Assembly: GCA_027579435.1 (NCBI GenBank)
Contig: JANBPK010000939.1
Coordinates: 1-64,000, forward strand
Source of the DNA: Candolleomyces eurysporus
Taxonomy: Eukaryota; Basidiomycota; Agaricomycetes; Agaricales; Psathyrellaceae
Reading direction: 5' to 3'
DNA length: 64,000 bases
Part shown: positions 23,673 through 35,917 of the stretch, piece by piece
Layout of the letters: each line of letters begins with the position of its first letter
Position numbering within the stretch: the first letter of the stretch is position 1
The notes under the pieces: generated by a model
Database searches by the model: none
What the model saw: only the letters and a program-made list of their open reading frames with translations
Told to the model about the DNA's origin: nothing
Position numbers and translations under genes: made by a program

Positions 23673-23756
23673 GATGTCGTGACCGTGACAATAGTCATAC
23701 AGATTGTGACTTTTCGCGTCAACGCGCAGTTGAATTGTCACGCGAGTCACTACCGT
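23673..23756. promoter_or_regulatory. GTGAC/GTCAC cluster upstream of array member 5
   Basis: GTCGTGACCGTGACAATAGTC, ATTGTGACTTTTC, TTGTCACGCGAGTCACTAC: five motif copies in ~85 bp, ~195-280 bp upstream of the start at 23477, kept although the gene is dead. Confidence 0.45.
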
Positions 23757-23891
23757 ACGGCTACATGTACACTCAGTTCGGCCATCTCAGACTTGTAGAA
23801 AATACGAGATGATAATATAAATTTATGGGACACAATAGATCATATAGCACATAACCTAGTAGCCCCAATCCTGCCGACGCCAATGTCCGCA

Positions 23892-25782
23892 CTACCGCTC
23901 ACCACCAAAAAGATTCTGAACAAGCTGAGACTCGACATGCTTCCGCAACGACTGATATGGCGTAATCATATGCGCCACATCCTTCCACAACCCTACCGCA
24001 AACTTTGACACTTCCTCAACCGACGGACAAGGCTGTTTCTCGTAGAAGAACGATGCGATATCCTGGAGGTGCGGGAATAGATGGTCAAGGTAAGTCGCAA
24101 GCGCAACAAGGTCAGAAACCGGTGGTTTCTGATTGCTATAGTATGGCATAATGAATAGTGTTTCGAGCGAGTGCCCGGGGAGGGAGATGGTTGGAATATT
24201 GGAAGGGAAGGTCGACATGTCGAGAGAGATGGTGAGATGCCGGAGGTCGAGGTTAGCCGACGACAATGTTCGGAGGCATTCCAAAGTGGGAAGAATCATC
24301 CTATGGCGTTCGTTGGAGGTGAAGGGTACAGGAAGCAGGCAGAGGGTTTGTAATTGAGGCATCCTTGAGAGTCTTGACACAAGGCTGACGGTGAAAGCTG
24401 GATCGAGGAATGGTATGTATTTCAGAGAAAGGGTGGTGAGCCTCCCTAGCCGAGTTGTAAAATCTTCATAAACGTCTTCGGGTAAAAAGTGGGGCAAGCG
24501 CTCTTCATACCATGTGACGGAAGTATCTGGGAACCTGAAGTCTGGTTGACTTCTTTCGAAGGACAGTTCCGCAATCTGCGTGGCTGAATGCGACAATCGG
24601 TGGAGGATTTGAGGGATAGCGAAAACACCATCGTCATGAGCAGTGCTCTTGAAATTGACGGCACAGCGACAGAGTCGTTGAGAAGNAAAAAAAGGCCACT
24701 ACTTGAAACACGACAGTGCCGTCGCCAGTGACCTTCAATTCAGCAATCGATGCTTTCGCATTCTCTCTCCCAAAGATAGTAAGGTGAGTGCCATTGCTGG
24801 ACCAGCTTCGAACACCTTCTGTTTCGTCAGGAAATAGCGACAACGACCTTATACAACAGTTCATCGCTTTCAGGAAGGAAATCTGAGACACGTTGAACGG
24901 CAAAGAGACGGTAAAGGAGGCCGCTTCGAGCGCGGAATACTGGCATAGCGTCTTCCTCAACGCGTCGGTCAATGGCGACTCGATAGCGAGCTCCGAGAGC
25001 CAGGGAGCATTGAACGCGAAGTTCGTCACCAGCGAGGTAACGGCTCCTTTCCCCAGCGTTTCGTAGTCGGTCGCCTTTGAAAAGTTCGAAACGCTGACAG
25101 TGCGCAGACCTCGAGAGACTTGGAATGGGATGACAGAGTTGACTCCGCGGAGTGAGCCGACTGTGAGTTCGACTAGTCTGGGGAACAGGGAAGTTGGTCT
25201 GGACGGTAAGTTGAGGAGAAAGTTGAACCAGTGGAGAGGCATGGTCTTGTCCATATCCGCATCGTCAACCAAGACGATTGACGTCGTTTTGGGCGAGTAG
25301 AATCGAAAGCGCGACCATGGGTCGGCCTTGATAGCCTGAGTTACGTTCTGTAAATACGAGGGTCAGGCCAGATTTATGGCAAACAAAGGAGTAACGGGAC
25401 CTACTTCAGACTGTTCACTAGTTTCATCGCACAGCTGAGGAAGTAGCCGTAAGAACGGCGAAAGGGAGGGTATGGATCTCCACAGCGCCTCTGTGCCGGC
25501 ATGATAGAAAGCATGGTTGAGTACCGCCAGCATGAGGAGATTTTTCCTTCGCTGTGCATTATCACTCGTGTACCCGTCTTCCAAAAAGCCCACCATCAAG
25601 CACGCGAGCTCCTGGTTATTGAGAACCTGGCGTGCTGGCAGATCCTGGCGCAACGAGATTTGGGGGTCCTGAGCTTTATGGGGATTCATTTGTTGATTTA
25701 TATGAGTTTTAGATTATTCCGTCTCACCTGAGGCGCCGTTTCCTTCATTCGTTGCACTGTTCGTGGTCTCCGTTGAAGCCAT
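23892..25782 (-). CDS. F-box-like/LRR protein, array member 6
   Basis: Complement of exons 25728-25782 (MASTETTNSATNEGNGAS), 25405-25673 and 23892-25347. An N at 24686 before a run of A is one base too many; dropping it joins the two halves and gives 592 aa. F-box-like core: NNQELACLMVGFLEDGY...LMLAVLNHAFYHAGTEALW. LRRs follow IKADPWSRFRFYSPKTTS. The C-terminus ends in an QSLRKHVESQLVQNL helix. It is the closest relative of the pseudogene next to it, sharing the MASTE N-terminus. Probable SCF substrate receptor. Confidence 0.8.
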
Positions 25783-25957
25783 GACCCTTCTGCGACGAAA
25801 TTTGAGGAGTTCCCAATTCATGAACGTTATGAAGCGGACTCACAGAGATTGTCCCTCAGTTTTGCTCTATCCTTCAGCTTCGAACCCTCTTGTTCAAGCA
25901 ACTGGCCGGTGACCACCAAAGAAAAGTTTAACAAAAGGAAGATAAGATGCACTGTCC

Positions 25958-26016
25958 TGTGTGACGCTCAACGCGTGACAATGTCACTGTCATGTGGCGT
26001 GACGTTCTCAAGCTGA
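25958..26016. promoter_or_regulatory. GTGAC/GTCAC cluster upstream of array member 6
   Basis: CTGTGTGACGCTC, GCGTGACAATGTCACTG and TGGCGTGACGTTC lie within 60 bp, ~175-235 bp upstream of the start at 25782. Confidence 0.45.
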
Positions 26017-26374
26017 TGCCGAACGCGTTGTCAATGTCAACGTTTGCGTCCTTTGATTGTGTTCGCCCATTCAGCGTATATATAATTGGAAACAAATCTC
26101 AGAGAAATTGGGAGAGATCCGCGCCCCCCACCCAATGAATACCTCCGAGTCTTTGTACCAATTCTAAGACAGGAGTGAATAATGGTACAAAAGACCAGAC
26201 ACACCATGCCAATGACGTCAGTCTGGAATTTGTCGCTTTGAATGCATATGTTCCGCGTTCTAGCAAGAGAGCATCTTGACCGTCTCTGATTAGGAGGGAT
26301 GCTGTAATTTAAGATACATGAGAGAATTTGGGTATAACGACAAGATTCTCTATCCTACCCTTGACCAGGACATC

Positions 26375-28277
26375 TTATATCACTGGAGCAAACTTCGACC
26401 TCTGTATCTGATAAGACTTCAATAGCTTGTCTACATCTTTCCAAAACTTCTCCAAAAGGCTTCTCTCACCCTCCTGGTAGAAATACGAACTGATATCCAC
26501 GAGATGAGGGAAAAGGCGGTCCAAATACATGGCTAGACCAGCTAAGCTTGACAAATCGAACGCCTGGGTGTCCAGCCTCTTGGGCACGATGAACAGTGTT
26601 TCGAGTACATGTCCGACTCGCTGTGGTGCTACACCTTCCAGCATGCTGTCCGAGTACACCTCCGGTGACATGTCAAGTGATATCGTGATATGTCGAAGCC
26701 GAGGATTCTTGGCTGACGCGGTTGCAAGGAACCCCATGGTGGGTAAGGTGAGTTTGTGGCGTGAGCAGCAAGAAAGATCCATGGGAAGCAAGCACAGAGT
26801 GTGGAGGAGAGGGAGGAGGTGCAGTCGTTCTGCCAATTTAACACAGAAGTCTGCGGCTAAAAACGGAATATTCTTGATTGAGAGAATCGTGAGCTGACGC
26901 AGCTTCGAGAACGATTGAAAGAGATTAGGAGGCATCTTCGTCTCTGGCCTGTTCTCGAAATAGTGCATGCTATGTTGTATGTTAGTGGCATGTGCTTCGT
27001 CTTGTGAAATCCGGGACTCGATGGATATATGTTGAACCTGGGGGCTTCGACGACAAAGGACATGGAGGAGATGTGGGACAAGCAAAATCCTTGACAAATG
27101 TTCCCGGTCGTGGTTTATGAGCTCCCCCACGAAGTTGTTGGTAGATGGAGAAGCGAGGAACGAAGTTGCCAAAATCATTGCGCAGCCATCCCCCTTCAGG
27201 TTTATCGAAGTGGTGGACAATTTGCCTTGTTCTTCGTGATATATTTCCCAATGTTTCCTGTTGCTCTTCTCCGTGCTTTCCACCTTAATGGCTTCCCCAC
27301 GGAGTCGCGTGGCTATAGTCAAAGTCTTCACGGTAGACAAGCTGTTCAAGAACACCAAGTCGTCCATGGAATCAAGCCGACGAAGCGTGAGGTCCACCGC
27401 CACCAGCCCTAGCATTTGGCCCAAGGCGGGCATCATGTATTCTTCCAAGGGAGACCTCATCGTCAGTTCTCGCAGCTGTGGTGCTCTCGAGCTGAGGCCG
27501 TTCAGAAGCGATGGAAGAGAACATTTGATCAAAAGCTCATATTCCAAGGTCGCTCCGTATTCGTACGAGAGGTCGTCAATGTGAATCGTTTGGAGGCGTG
27601 GCATGGGTTGGAGAAACGCGATTGAATGGGGCACCCTGACTGAGCCAACCCGCAGGTGCAGCACTTTGGGGAAAAGCACGGCCGGGCGAGAAGGGAGCTG
27701 GAATAAGAAAAAGAGCCAGTGTGCAGCGAAGTCACCCTCAACGGCCGTGTCCGAGGGGCATATGGAGACTCTGGTCAACCTCAGTATCAATGTCTTCGAG
27801 GCATAGATACGGATGCGTGCCCATGGATCGACCTTTGTCATAGAATTCCAAGAGTCAAGACTTCCCAGCTCGAGTTTGACGATATGAGGAGAGTACTAAC
27901 CTCGGGCTTGAATGCACCTTCCTTTGGAAGGAGGCTCAAAATTGCGCAGATGTGCGTGTCGCGCCAAATAAGATCGGTGCTCGCGTTGAAAAATGTGCGT
28001 GAAACTCTGGCCAGTCGCACTAAGGACTTCCTGGTTTTCTGACTGTTTCGGACTCGCGGCAGGCGTGCGGCAAAGTGGTCGACAATCATGCTCGTAAGTT
28101 CTTGTATTCTGAGCACCCGAGACGCAGCATTCCTTGCTCGAGGCGAGGCGAGTTTGAGTTCTATTGAAACCGTTTAAGCACTAGTTGAAGATGATGAATA
28201 CAGCTGGATCTTACTGTTGCCCGTTTTCAGTTTAGGAGTTCGAAAGACCCTACCTGCATTTGGTTGTTCGTCGCCAT
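26375..28277 (-). CDS. F-box-like/LRR protein, array member 7
   Basis: The last exon (complement 26375 to about 27841) encodes ~488 aa of LRRs without a defect. It is joined by an intron at about 27842-27898 (GTTAGT donor) to the F-box-like exon (VLRIQELTSMIVDHF...RLARVSRTFFNASTDLIW, to about 28150). A short first exon MATNNQMQ with a GTAGGG donor probably starts at 28277, but I could not fix the acceptor, so the 5' end is uncertain. This member is the most diverged in sequence (longer insertions such as ATRLRGEAIKVESTEKSN) and lies at the array edge, so it may be the oldest copy. Confidence 0.75.
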
Positions 28278-28392
28278 ATGCAGGATTTCTTCAAGCTTCC
28301 AAGTTTACGAGGTGGCAAAGAGATCCAGCGGTTCTGACTTTTATTGAAAGCGAGGAAGTTGGGCTGACGCATATATATACATACCAAGAATC

Positions 28393-28456
28393 TTTGTGAC
28401 ACAGTCGAGCTTGAATAGAAGTGCATCTTGACAAAGCCTTCGTGTCAGTCACAAGC
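28393..28456. promoter_or_regulatory. GTGAC/GTCAC cluster upstream of array member 7
   Basis: TTTGTGACACAGTC and CGTGTCAGTCACAAG, ~115-180 bp upstream of the inferred start at 28277. Confidence 0.4.
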
Positions 28457-28459
28457 CTA

Positions 28460-29045
28460 CGTTTGAAACGACAGTGTTTGGGTCAACTTTCGTCCAAAGA
28501 CTCGCGATCGTTAGCACTGATAATTGAACCTGTTATGCTCACATTAGCTTCAAACCTTCGCCAGAATAGAAGTCGCCAAGTCAAATCTTACCCACACGAG
28601 CACCACGATGCCAAGTCCACCAAAAGACAAGAAAAATAGATAATATTCGATGATCAAAATACTCCTAGAAATACAACAACTTGATGATGGCTACTTAAGT
28701 ATTTAGTTACACAATAACTAATTGCATAAATTCGACGGACGACTGACGAGAAGCACAGAGCCCAATAAAAAAGCAACTGCACCACAACCAAAGGGATGGG
28801 GAATGGGGGGGGTATGACGATGCCAAGCAAACGAGATGGAAGCAGTGTGATAGCAGAATTGAAACCGGGATGGCCAAGAGGTGACAGTGAGGAGACAGAA
28901 ACGACGTCGACGATGACGAACCCAACAAACCCTTCACAACCACAACCAACACCGACGGGAATTCCAGCGCAAATCCACCGAAATCCGACCGATTGCCAAG
29001 AGGACAGGAAGGCGGAAAGAGGGTTCGTAGCGTTGTAAAATCCCC
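28460..29045. other. intergenic between F-box array and ACS
   Basis: No gene recognised. 28660-28740 is AT-rich; 28795-28815 is G-rich. It serves as 5' flank of member 7 and 3' flank of ACS. Confidence 0.5.
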
Positions 29046-31584
29046 TTAAGCAGTCTCAGCGACCTTCTTCTTGATAACCTCAACGACTGCGGGTTCTGCG
29101 AGTGTGCTGAGATCTCCGAGTTGGTCGGCTTCGCCTGCGACGATCTTGCGCATGATACGGCGCATGATCTGTTAATGAGAAACAGAGTCAGTAACGAATT
29201 CAAATAGATAGCCGCCCGGACCGTCAAAGACAGACGCCACAGGAAAAGGAAGATGAATGGGAAGACAAACGCACCTTTCCGGAACGCGTTTTCGGCAGAT
29301 CGGGGACGAGGTAGATTCGCTTGGGTGCAGCGAACGGTCCGATGACTTTGCGGACCTGGAGGACGAGTTCTTTGGTGAGGGTAGGTTCGCTCCCGGGCTC
29401 GAACTTGAACTCAGGCTTCAAGGTGACGAAAGCATAGACGGCCTGGCCAGTAAGCTCATCAGCAGTACCGATAACTAGCGAAGTCACAAGTCAGACCCGA
29501 GTATGCGAGAGATAAGATGGGAAAGACTAACCGGCAGTCTCGGCAACACCAGGGTGCATGATGAGAGCAGACTCGATCTCAGCGGTAGAGAGACGATGGC
29601 CAGAGACGTTGATAACATCTGGGCACGATTTATTAGAATCGGCAACGAAGGAAGAGAAAGAATAGCGGAAACGTACCATCAACACGTCCCTTAATCCAGA
29701 TGTAGCCGTGGTCATCACGAGCAGCACCGTCGCCAGTGTAGAAGTACCCAGGGTATGGCTACGAAGAACGCCAGGTCGGTCAATCAAGGGGTAAGATTAC
29801 CGCGGAGACATTAGCTCACCCTCATGTAAGTGTCAAGGTATCGGTTATGATCCTGGTAGATGGTTCGTGCAATTGAAGGCCAAGGAGTCTTCAAGCAGAG
29901 GACACCTTCGACATTATTGCCATGAAGTTCCTCGCCAGTGGTGGGGTTCAAGATAGCAGGCTCGATACCAAAGAAGGGTACAGTAGCGGAGCCGGGCTTC
30001 GTCTCGATAGCACCGGGGAATGGAGTGACAACGATAGAGCCGGTCTCGGTTTGCCTAGACACAACGTCAGGTAAAGAATGGTCCACATTTCCTGGATCTA
30101 CTCACCAGAAGGTATCCACAATAGCGCACTCCGTCTTGCCGACATGTTCGTTGTACCAGTGCCAGGCCTCCGGGTTGATGGGCTCGCCAACGCTTCCAAG
30201 AACACGGAGAGTGCTCAAATCGTGCTTCTCGACGTGTTGGTGACCTAAACGCCTGAGAAGACGGATGGCAGTAGGCGCAGAGTAGAACTGGGTGAGCTTG
30301 TGCTTCTCAACGGTTTCCCAGTATCGAGAGGGGGTGGGGTATACGGGGGTCGACTCGAACACGGTGGTGGTGACACCAAGAGCGAGAGGTCCATAGACAA
30401 TGTAGCTGAAGAAATGTAAGCGATCTCATTGGCCAAATCGAGGAATGTATGACGTACGTATGGCCGGTGATCCAACCGACATCAGCCATGCAAGCGAACC
30501 TATCGTCGGGGTGGACGTCGAAAACGTACTTGACGGTGAGGGCGGCGCAGAGGAGGTATCCACCGGTGGTATGAACGACACCCTTAGGCTTTCCAGTCGA
30601 ACCAGAAGTCTGATGAAATGAAAAGTCTTATCAGGAAGAATTCAACTGGCTGCAAAAGTCGACTCACGTAGAGAATGAAGAGAGGGTCCTCCGAAGACAT
30701 GATTTCCGGAGGGCAGTAGTTGGGGACCTTGAGGATCTCCTCGTGCCACCAGGCATCACGACCAGCCTTCCATGGAATCTCACTTCCAGTCCTCTTCAAC
30801 ACCAACACCTTCTCAATGTTGGGGCACTCGGAAACAGCAGCGTCGGCAATCCTCTTGAGGGCGATGGTTTTACCACCACGCTTGCCTTCGTCGGATGTGA
30901 TAAGGACTCGGCACTTGCAGTCTTGCATACGGTCGCGGAGGGACTCTGCCGAGAACCCAGCGAAGACGACGGAGTGGACGGCGCCAATACGAGCGCAGGC
31001 CAGGAATGCGGCGACGGCGTGCCATGTCATGGGGAGGTAGACCGAGACAGTGTCACCCTTTTTGACGCCCCAAGACTTGAGGACGTTGGCGATGCTGCAA
31101 ACTTCGCGGAAGAGTTCGGCGTAGGAGATTTCGCGACCCTCACCAGGCTCGTCGGCCTCGTAGATGATAGCGGTCTGCACGGAGGATCGTTAGATCGGGT
31201 AACGTCGGATAGAGATAAGACTACGGACCTTGTTCGGGTGCTTGTAAGCCCAACGATCAACACAGTTGTACGAAGCGTTCAAACCGCCTTCGGGGAACCA
31301 GACGATGTCGCCATTATCAAACGAGCCAGATCGGACTGTGTGGAATGGTCGATCCCAGTACAAGAGCTCGTGAGCCCTCTTGAGGTCAATGTCAGTCTCG
31401 TCGCCGTCGTCGCCGTCGAATGAACACTAACCTTTGCCCACCACTTATCAGACTCATGGCCGACGGTTTCCTTGTGTGCAAGCTTGTAGGCGTCAATGTG
31501 GGGCCCAACATGGGGGGTCTTGGGACCGTTCTTGACACGGTGAGCGACGGGGTGGATAGTGGTTTTGACAGGATCCTCAGCCAT
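29046..31584 (-). CDS. ACS: acetyl-CoA synthetase (AMP-forming)
   Basis: Catalyses acetate + ATP + CoA to acetyl-CoA + AMP + PPi. Complement of ten exons: 31432-31584, 31229-31378, 30668-31174, 30458-30609, 30106-30405, 29820-30054, 29677-29758, 29532-29618, 29275-29474, 29046-29168; 662 aa, all phases close. Family signs in order: N-terminal [51 protein letters not shown], the AMP-binding loop [10 protein letters not shown] (exon 4), [13 protein letters not shown]-type [15 protein letters not shown] (exon 7), and the C-terminal TRSGKIMRRI whose Lys is the site acylated in this family. No targeting peptide is seen, which fits a cytosolic/nuclear enzyme. Length is normal and no key residue is missing. 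It is a single-copy-looking housekeeping gene beside the F-box array. Confidence 0.97.
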
Positions 31585-33226
31585 TGCAGTAGAAAAGTGG
31601 GGAGGGAGAGGAGGAGGAAGATGGAGATGGAGAGCTGATGTGGAGGACCCCCGCCCTTTAACTGGATTGTTAGACTTCCTTATGGGTCCGATCGTATGAC
31701 CATTTCGGCATTGCTTGGCGTACGATTGCGGCTTCGGGCCTAATAAACTCCTCCCCGTGCGGAGGGATGAAAGATGAGGTGGGCCGATCAAGCCGTCCCA
31801 CGCCTTTAGGAGGGCTTGGACGGTCTTGGAACAAGCAGTCAGTGGCGCAGCTCTGGGGAAGGAGGACTATGGGCGCGTCAGAGCTGCTCGAAGGCTGGAG
31901 GGGCTCGGAAGAAAAAGGAGACGCGCTGATTCGTTGTGGAGATATATCGGAGCGTAGAGATCTGTGGAGACTTCCAGGGACAGCCCCAGAAAACAGAATC
32001 GACGAATGAAGGGAAAATCTAAGCACGTACACCGATCATCTAAGCGCAGGGCTATCAAAGGACCTTCCAATGTTTCCTTACGAAGGGCTGATTTGTCGAA
32101 TAGGGGACCTTCTCAATCACTTCGCAACCAAATTACTGCACGCAATCGATTTCGAACCGAGATCCCAGAGAGATTTTGAAAAGAATCATCGAGTTAGCTA
32201 ACAATTCAATATTTGTTGGGGAATGAATCTCTACAGACCAACACCAATAACTTTTGAAAGCGTATCAGTTGACCCTCTCCCGAGTCTCGAACACGTTCTG
32301 GTTTCCAGCCACCTTGGAGAAATCTAGAGATATCTACCTCTAAAAGGCTCAATACCGCCCGCTCCATGTGCTCCGCTCCAAAAATAGACTCACCTTCTCG
32401 CTTCTCCTCTTCTTGCTGGAAGTGGTCAAGGGTTGCGGAGGGTTGCGGGTATATTCTGTTCAGCCGGCAGGGATAGCTCAAAGGCAGTACCAGGTAAATT
32501 GCAGTATAGGAGTGAGCGGCACGGATTAGCGCGGATAGATGGATGAGTTGAGCCACGAGAGCGGGAGGCCTAAGAGGCTCGGCCGATCGCAAAGGCATTC
32601 CGTTGGATCCGCAAATAGGAAAGTCTAGAATTGCCAAGGACGATTTGGTATACATCCCGCAGCCATCATTGGGGCCCCATACTGCAGATCTCTGTAAGAT
32701 TGTGGGGAAATGCGTTGTGGTTTCATCAAGTTACCGGGTGTATGAGCGCACATCGGAACTCTACAATTATGAATGCGAGAACATCTAGGCAGAAAAACGT
32801 AGCTATTCTGGTGAATGAATACTGTTCCTGGAACACAGAAATCCCGTCCAGCCGCGTTCATTCGCATTTGTAAACACCGTACCCTCCGCAACCTCCGCCG
32901 AGCTGCATACCATTGGAGTAACACGGCAACATGTGGAAACTTTAACAGCCAAGATGTGGGGCAGGAGATCGAGCCCAGCGGCGAAAGATCCGTGTGGGGT
33001 ATGGGAACGAAAGAACGAACTCTTTCGCAATACACAAAAACCTCCATAGCAAAAAATCTTGGTATTCGCTCATACCTGGAGTCAATTATCGATAAGAGAT
33101 AACCACGCTCTCAATGGATTTTTAGGNAGATCTTGAGAGCAATGATGATGGGGATTGAAGATATGGGGTAAAATGCCCAGCGTCAGCTCGATAATGCCGA
33201 CATGCGGGCGGAACTGGACACCCGCA
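31585..33226. other. intergenic, divergent promoter region
   Basis: 1.6 kb between the divergent ACS and DUF2461 genes. Short ORFs on both strands lack coding character, introns or recognisable motifs. No RNA gene recognised. An N lies at 33127. Confidence 0.5.
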
Positions 33227-33292
33227 CCGTGACGCTGACGGGACCGTGTGGGAAAAGTCACGGAGAGTCACACTCACGTGTAGCGTGACAGT
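33227..33292. promoter_or_regulatory. GTGAC/GTCAC cluster upstream of DUF2461 gene
   Basis: CGTGACGCTGACG, AAAGTCACGGAGAGTCACACTC and TAGCGTGACAG in ~65 bp, ending ~65 bp before the ATG at 33357. Same motif type as in the F-box array promoters. Confidence 0.4.
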
Positions 33293-33356
33293 TGCTGATG
33301 ACGCATCGCAGCGCCAATGTCTTCGCGCCGACGTCCACCATATTGCCCTCATAACT

Positions 33357-35222
33357 ATGCCCTCGGCAACACGTACACGAAATCCACGGTCTGCATCGAC
33401 CAAAGAACGCGTGAAAAAGCGTCGAGCACCCTCCGAGAGTTCGGAGCATTCTGAGTTCGAAGAAGACGAAGCGGTCTCAGTGAAACCTGAAACGAAGAAA
33501 CGGAAACAATACGACAGTGATGACCTGGACGAGGATTCCGACGGAGACGCCACAGCCAAGAAACCGTCTACAGGAAAGGGCAAGCGGAAGGCCAAGGCAA
33601 GTCCGACGAAGAAACGATCTCCGCGCAAGAAACAGAAAGCCAGCGAGGACGAATTTGACGGCAGTGATGTCGAACTGAAGGAGGGCCAGGAAATTGTAGG
33701 CACGGTGGTCAAGGCACCCACAACTGGGTTGGGTATGTCGCTTGGGTTTATGTTTGCGGTTAGGCAGGTACTGAGTGGAGATATAGTGCCTCCAGGACGG
33801 ATATCGCAAAACACCATGGATTTCCTGAATCACCTGAAGGACCCAGCGTGCAACGACCGTGAATGGTAAGCTATTTCGGGGTAGATTCTTGAGCGAAGCA
33901 TTTACACGGCCACCGACAGGTTCCGACTGCATGGTGCGTTCAGAGCGTCGTACCACAGATTCACTGCTCAGATGACATCACAGAACCGGTATATCGCGTG
34001 GCTGAGAAGGAATGGAAAGACTTCGTTGAGACCTTTACGGACGACCTGAGCGAAGTTGATCCTCAAATACCACCACTACCGCCCAAAGACGTCATTCATC
34101 GAATCTACCGTGATGTAGGCCTGTTCTTTGATGCCTTTGGGCGCCAATTCTCTGACACAGCGTAGGTTCGCTTCAGCAACGACAAGACCCCGTACAAGAA
34201 AGGACTCTCTGCTTCATTCTCAAGATCGGGACGCAAAGGAATTTTCGCGCATTGTGAGTCTCCTCTTATCTTTCGTAACGGGTAACAGTTGCCTAACCAC
34301 GTTTCGTAGACCATATGTTAGTTGATGTCAGCCTTCCCTTGAAGTCGAACTCATACTTACATATTCTCTCTTTAGTGCAGGTTCGCGTTTTCCTTTCTGC
34401 ATCTATGGTCATTGTTCTGACTTGATCCACAAGTCAAACCAGGCAACGAGAGCATCATTGCAGCCGGCCTCTGGTGTCCCGGTCGAGCTGAATTAGCCAA
34501 CATCAGGTACGTTCACCATGGTCCTTGTTCCTCTATTGTCGTAAATAACCCCATGCACACTGAATGTTCAGGGCAAACCTTCAGCGGAACTCCAAGCCGT
34601 TCCGCAGAGTGATCTCCTCGCCCGAATTTGTCAAATTCTTCGGGAAGGCCCAGCCACATCCCAAAGGAGAACGGCAGAACATCTTTGGGTTTGAAGATGA
34701 ATTGAAAGTTGCTCCGAAAGGCGTGCCTAAAGATCATAAGTGAGTACACACATACATACGCTCTGGCACCGATCATCGCTCTAACCACGTTCTGTTCCAT
34801 GACTATGTAGGGACATCGACCTCCTCAAATGCCGCTCCTTCGCAGTCGTCCATCTGTCCGTATACACCCACTTGATTTTACGGGTTACCTCACGCTTACC
34901 CTGTGTCGTTCATCGCCTTTCTAGATTCACGGATAAGGAAGTTCTAGACCCAAATTTCCGGCAAACGCTCGCATCGGTAGCGAGGGTTGTGCAACCGTTC
35001 ATCCACATGTACGTACTTCACTTCCGTGGCACCTATTGTTCTCTGACTTCGTCCTCGCTTCCGTTTTCTTTTCGTTTGAATAGTTTGAACGATCTCGTGA
35101 CCATCGGTGGTGGGAACGCCACTGCTGTGGGGTCGAATGATGATGAAGACGATGATGGGGACGAAGATGGGGATGAAGATGAAAATGGCGAAGAGAATGG
35201 GGACGACGGCGAGGACGACTGA
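33357..35222 (+). CDS. DUF2461 domain protein, 12 exons
   Basis: Exons 33357-33732, 33787-33865, 33920-33933, 33984-34114, 34166-34253, 34310-34316, 34376-34380, 34434-34506, 34572-34739, 34811-34855, 34925-35008 and 35084-35222; 402 aa with every phase consistent. The N-terminal ~120 residues are Lys/Arg/Glu/Ser-rich with several nuclear-localisation-like clusters (KKRSPRKKQK). The DUF2461 (TIGR02453-like) domain follows: TMDFLNHLKDPACNDREWF, VYRVAEKEWKDF, RFSNDKTPYKKGLSASFSRS, PGNESIIAAGLWCPG. The C-terminus is a run of Asp/Glu. Biochemical role of the family is unknown; a nuclear location is inferred from composition. Three exons are tiny (14, 7 and 5 nt), yet together they restore the conserved core exactly. 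Transcribed divergently from ACS. Confidence 0.85.
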
Positions 35223-35917
35223 GGGCCTGGACGGTCGGGCGAGGTCGTTGTGGCGCAGAACGTGGGGTTCAATGAGAGAAACGTGGTAAGGATCAACTCC
35301 GTTCAACCTGACAGAATGTGATCTTGCGGGGTTAGAGATTGCGATCTGTGTGATGTGTAAGTTATGTATATGCAATATTGTATAGATCTTGGAGGGCGAC
35401 AGGTCTTTCCCATTTCCATTGGTGAGGTTCACAGAGTTGTTTATGGTGACGCGTGATGCGCGCGAGATAACTATAGATCAGGATGTAGCCGAGCCTAGGT
35501 ACATGGTCAATCGAAAACGCTAAAAGACTCGAACAATAGCAAGAAAGGAGAGAGGCTGGTGAAAGCTGGCTAACGGTCGTTTCCAGAAAACCTGGATTTG
35601 ATTCGGCGTGGTCAGTTCCGATCATTAATCATTAATACCATTGAACCCATCCCAATCGGGAAAGGGGGGGATCAAAAAAAAAAAGCATACACGCGAAGGC
35701 TATGATCTGATGCTGTCTACGTCTACATGTATCTAACTCCAATAAGGTAACTGGTCTCGACCTGTACCAGGGCCCAATTGCAAGTCTCATGTTGGCAGCG
35801 GCACGTTGCAACGGTTGGTGGTGGCCCAGTATCGATGCCTGTCGTAACATGTGCTGATCGTGCCCCCCTTGACCTAACAAGCCACTTCGGCCTATGGAAA
35901 GGCTTAGATCAGTTCCT
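35223..35917. other. intergenic
   Basis: 3' flank of the DUF2461 gene and the region after the truncated minus-strand gene. No coding signal stands out. A homopolymer-rich stretch (G run then A run) lies at about 35660-35685. Confidence 0.4.

Noticed and set aside
30743..31423. 226-aa plus-strand ORF
   Set aside because: Antisense shadow of the ACS exons.
31670..32032. 120-aa minus-strand ORF upstream of ACS
   Set aside because: No domain, overlaps other ORFs on both strands, Ser/Pro/Arg composition typical of chance ORFs in GC-rich promoter DNA.
32455..32560. Possible tRNA-like stretch (GGATAGCTCAAAGGCAGTACCAG)
   Set aside because: Has a D-arm-like string but no B-box (GGTTCGAATCC-like) and no acceptor pairing.
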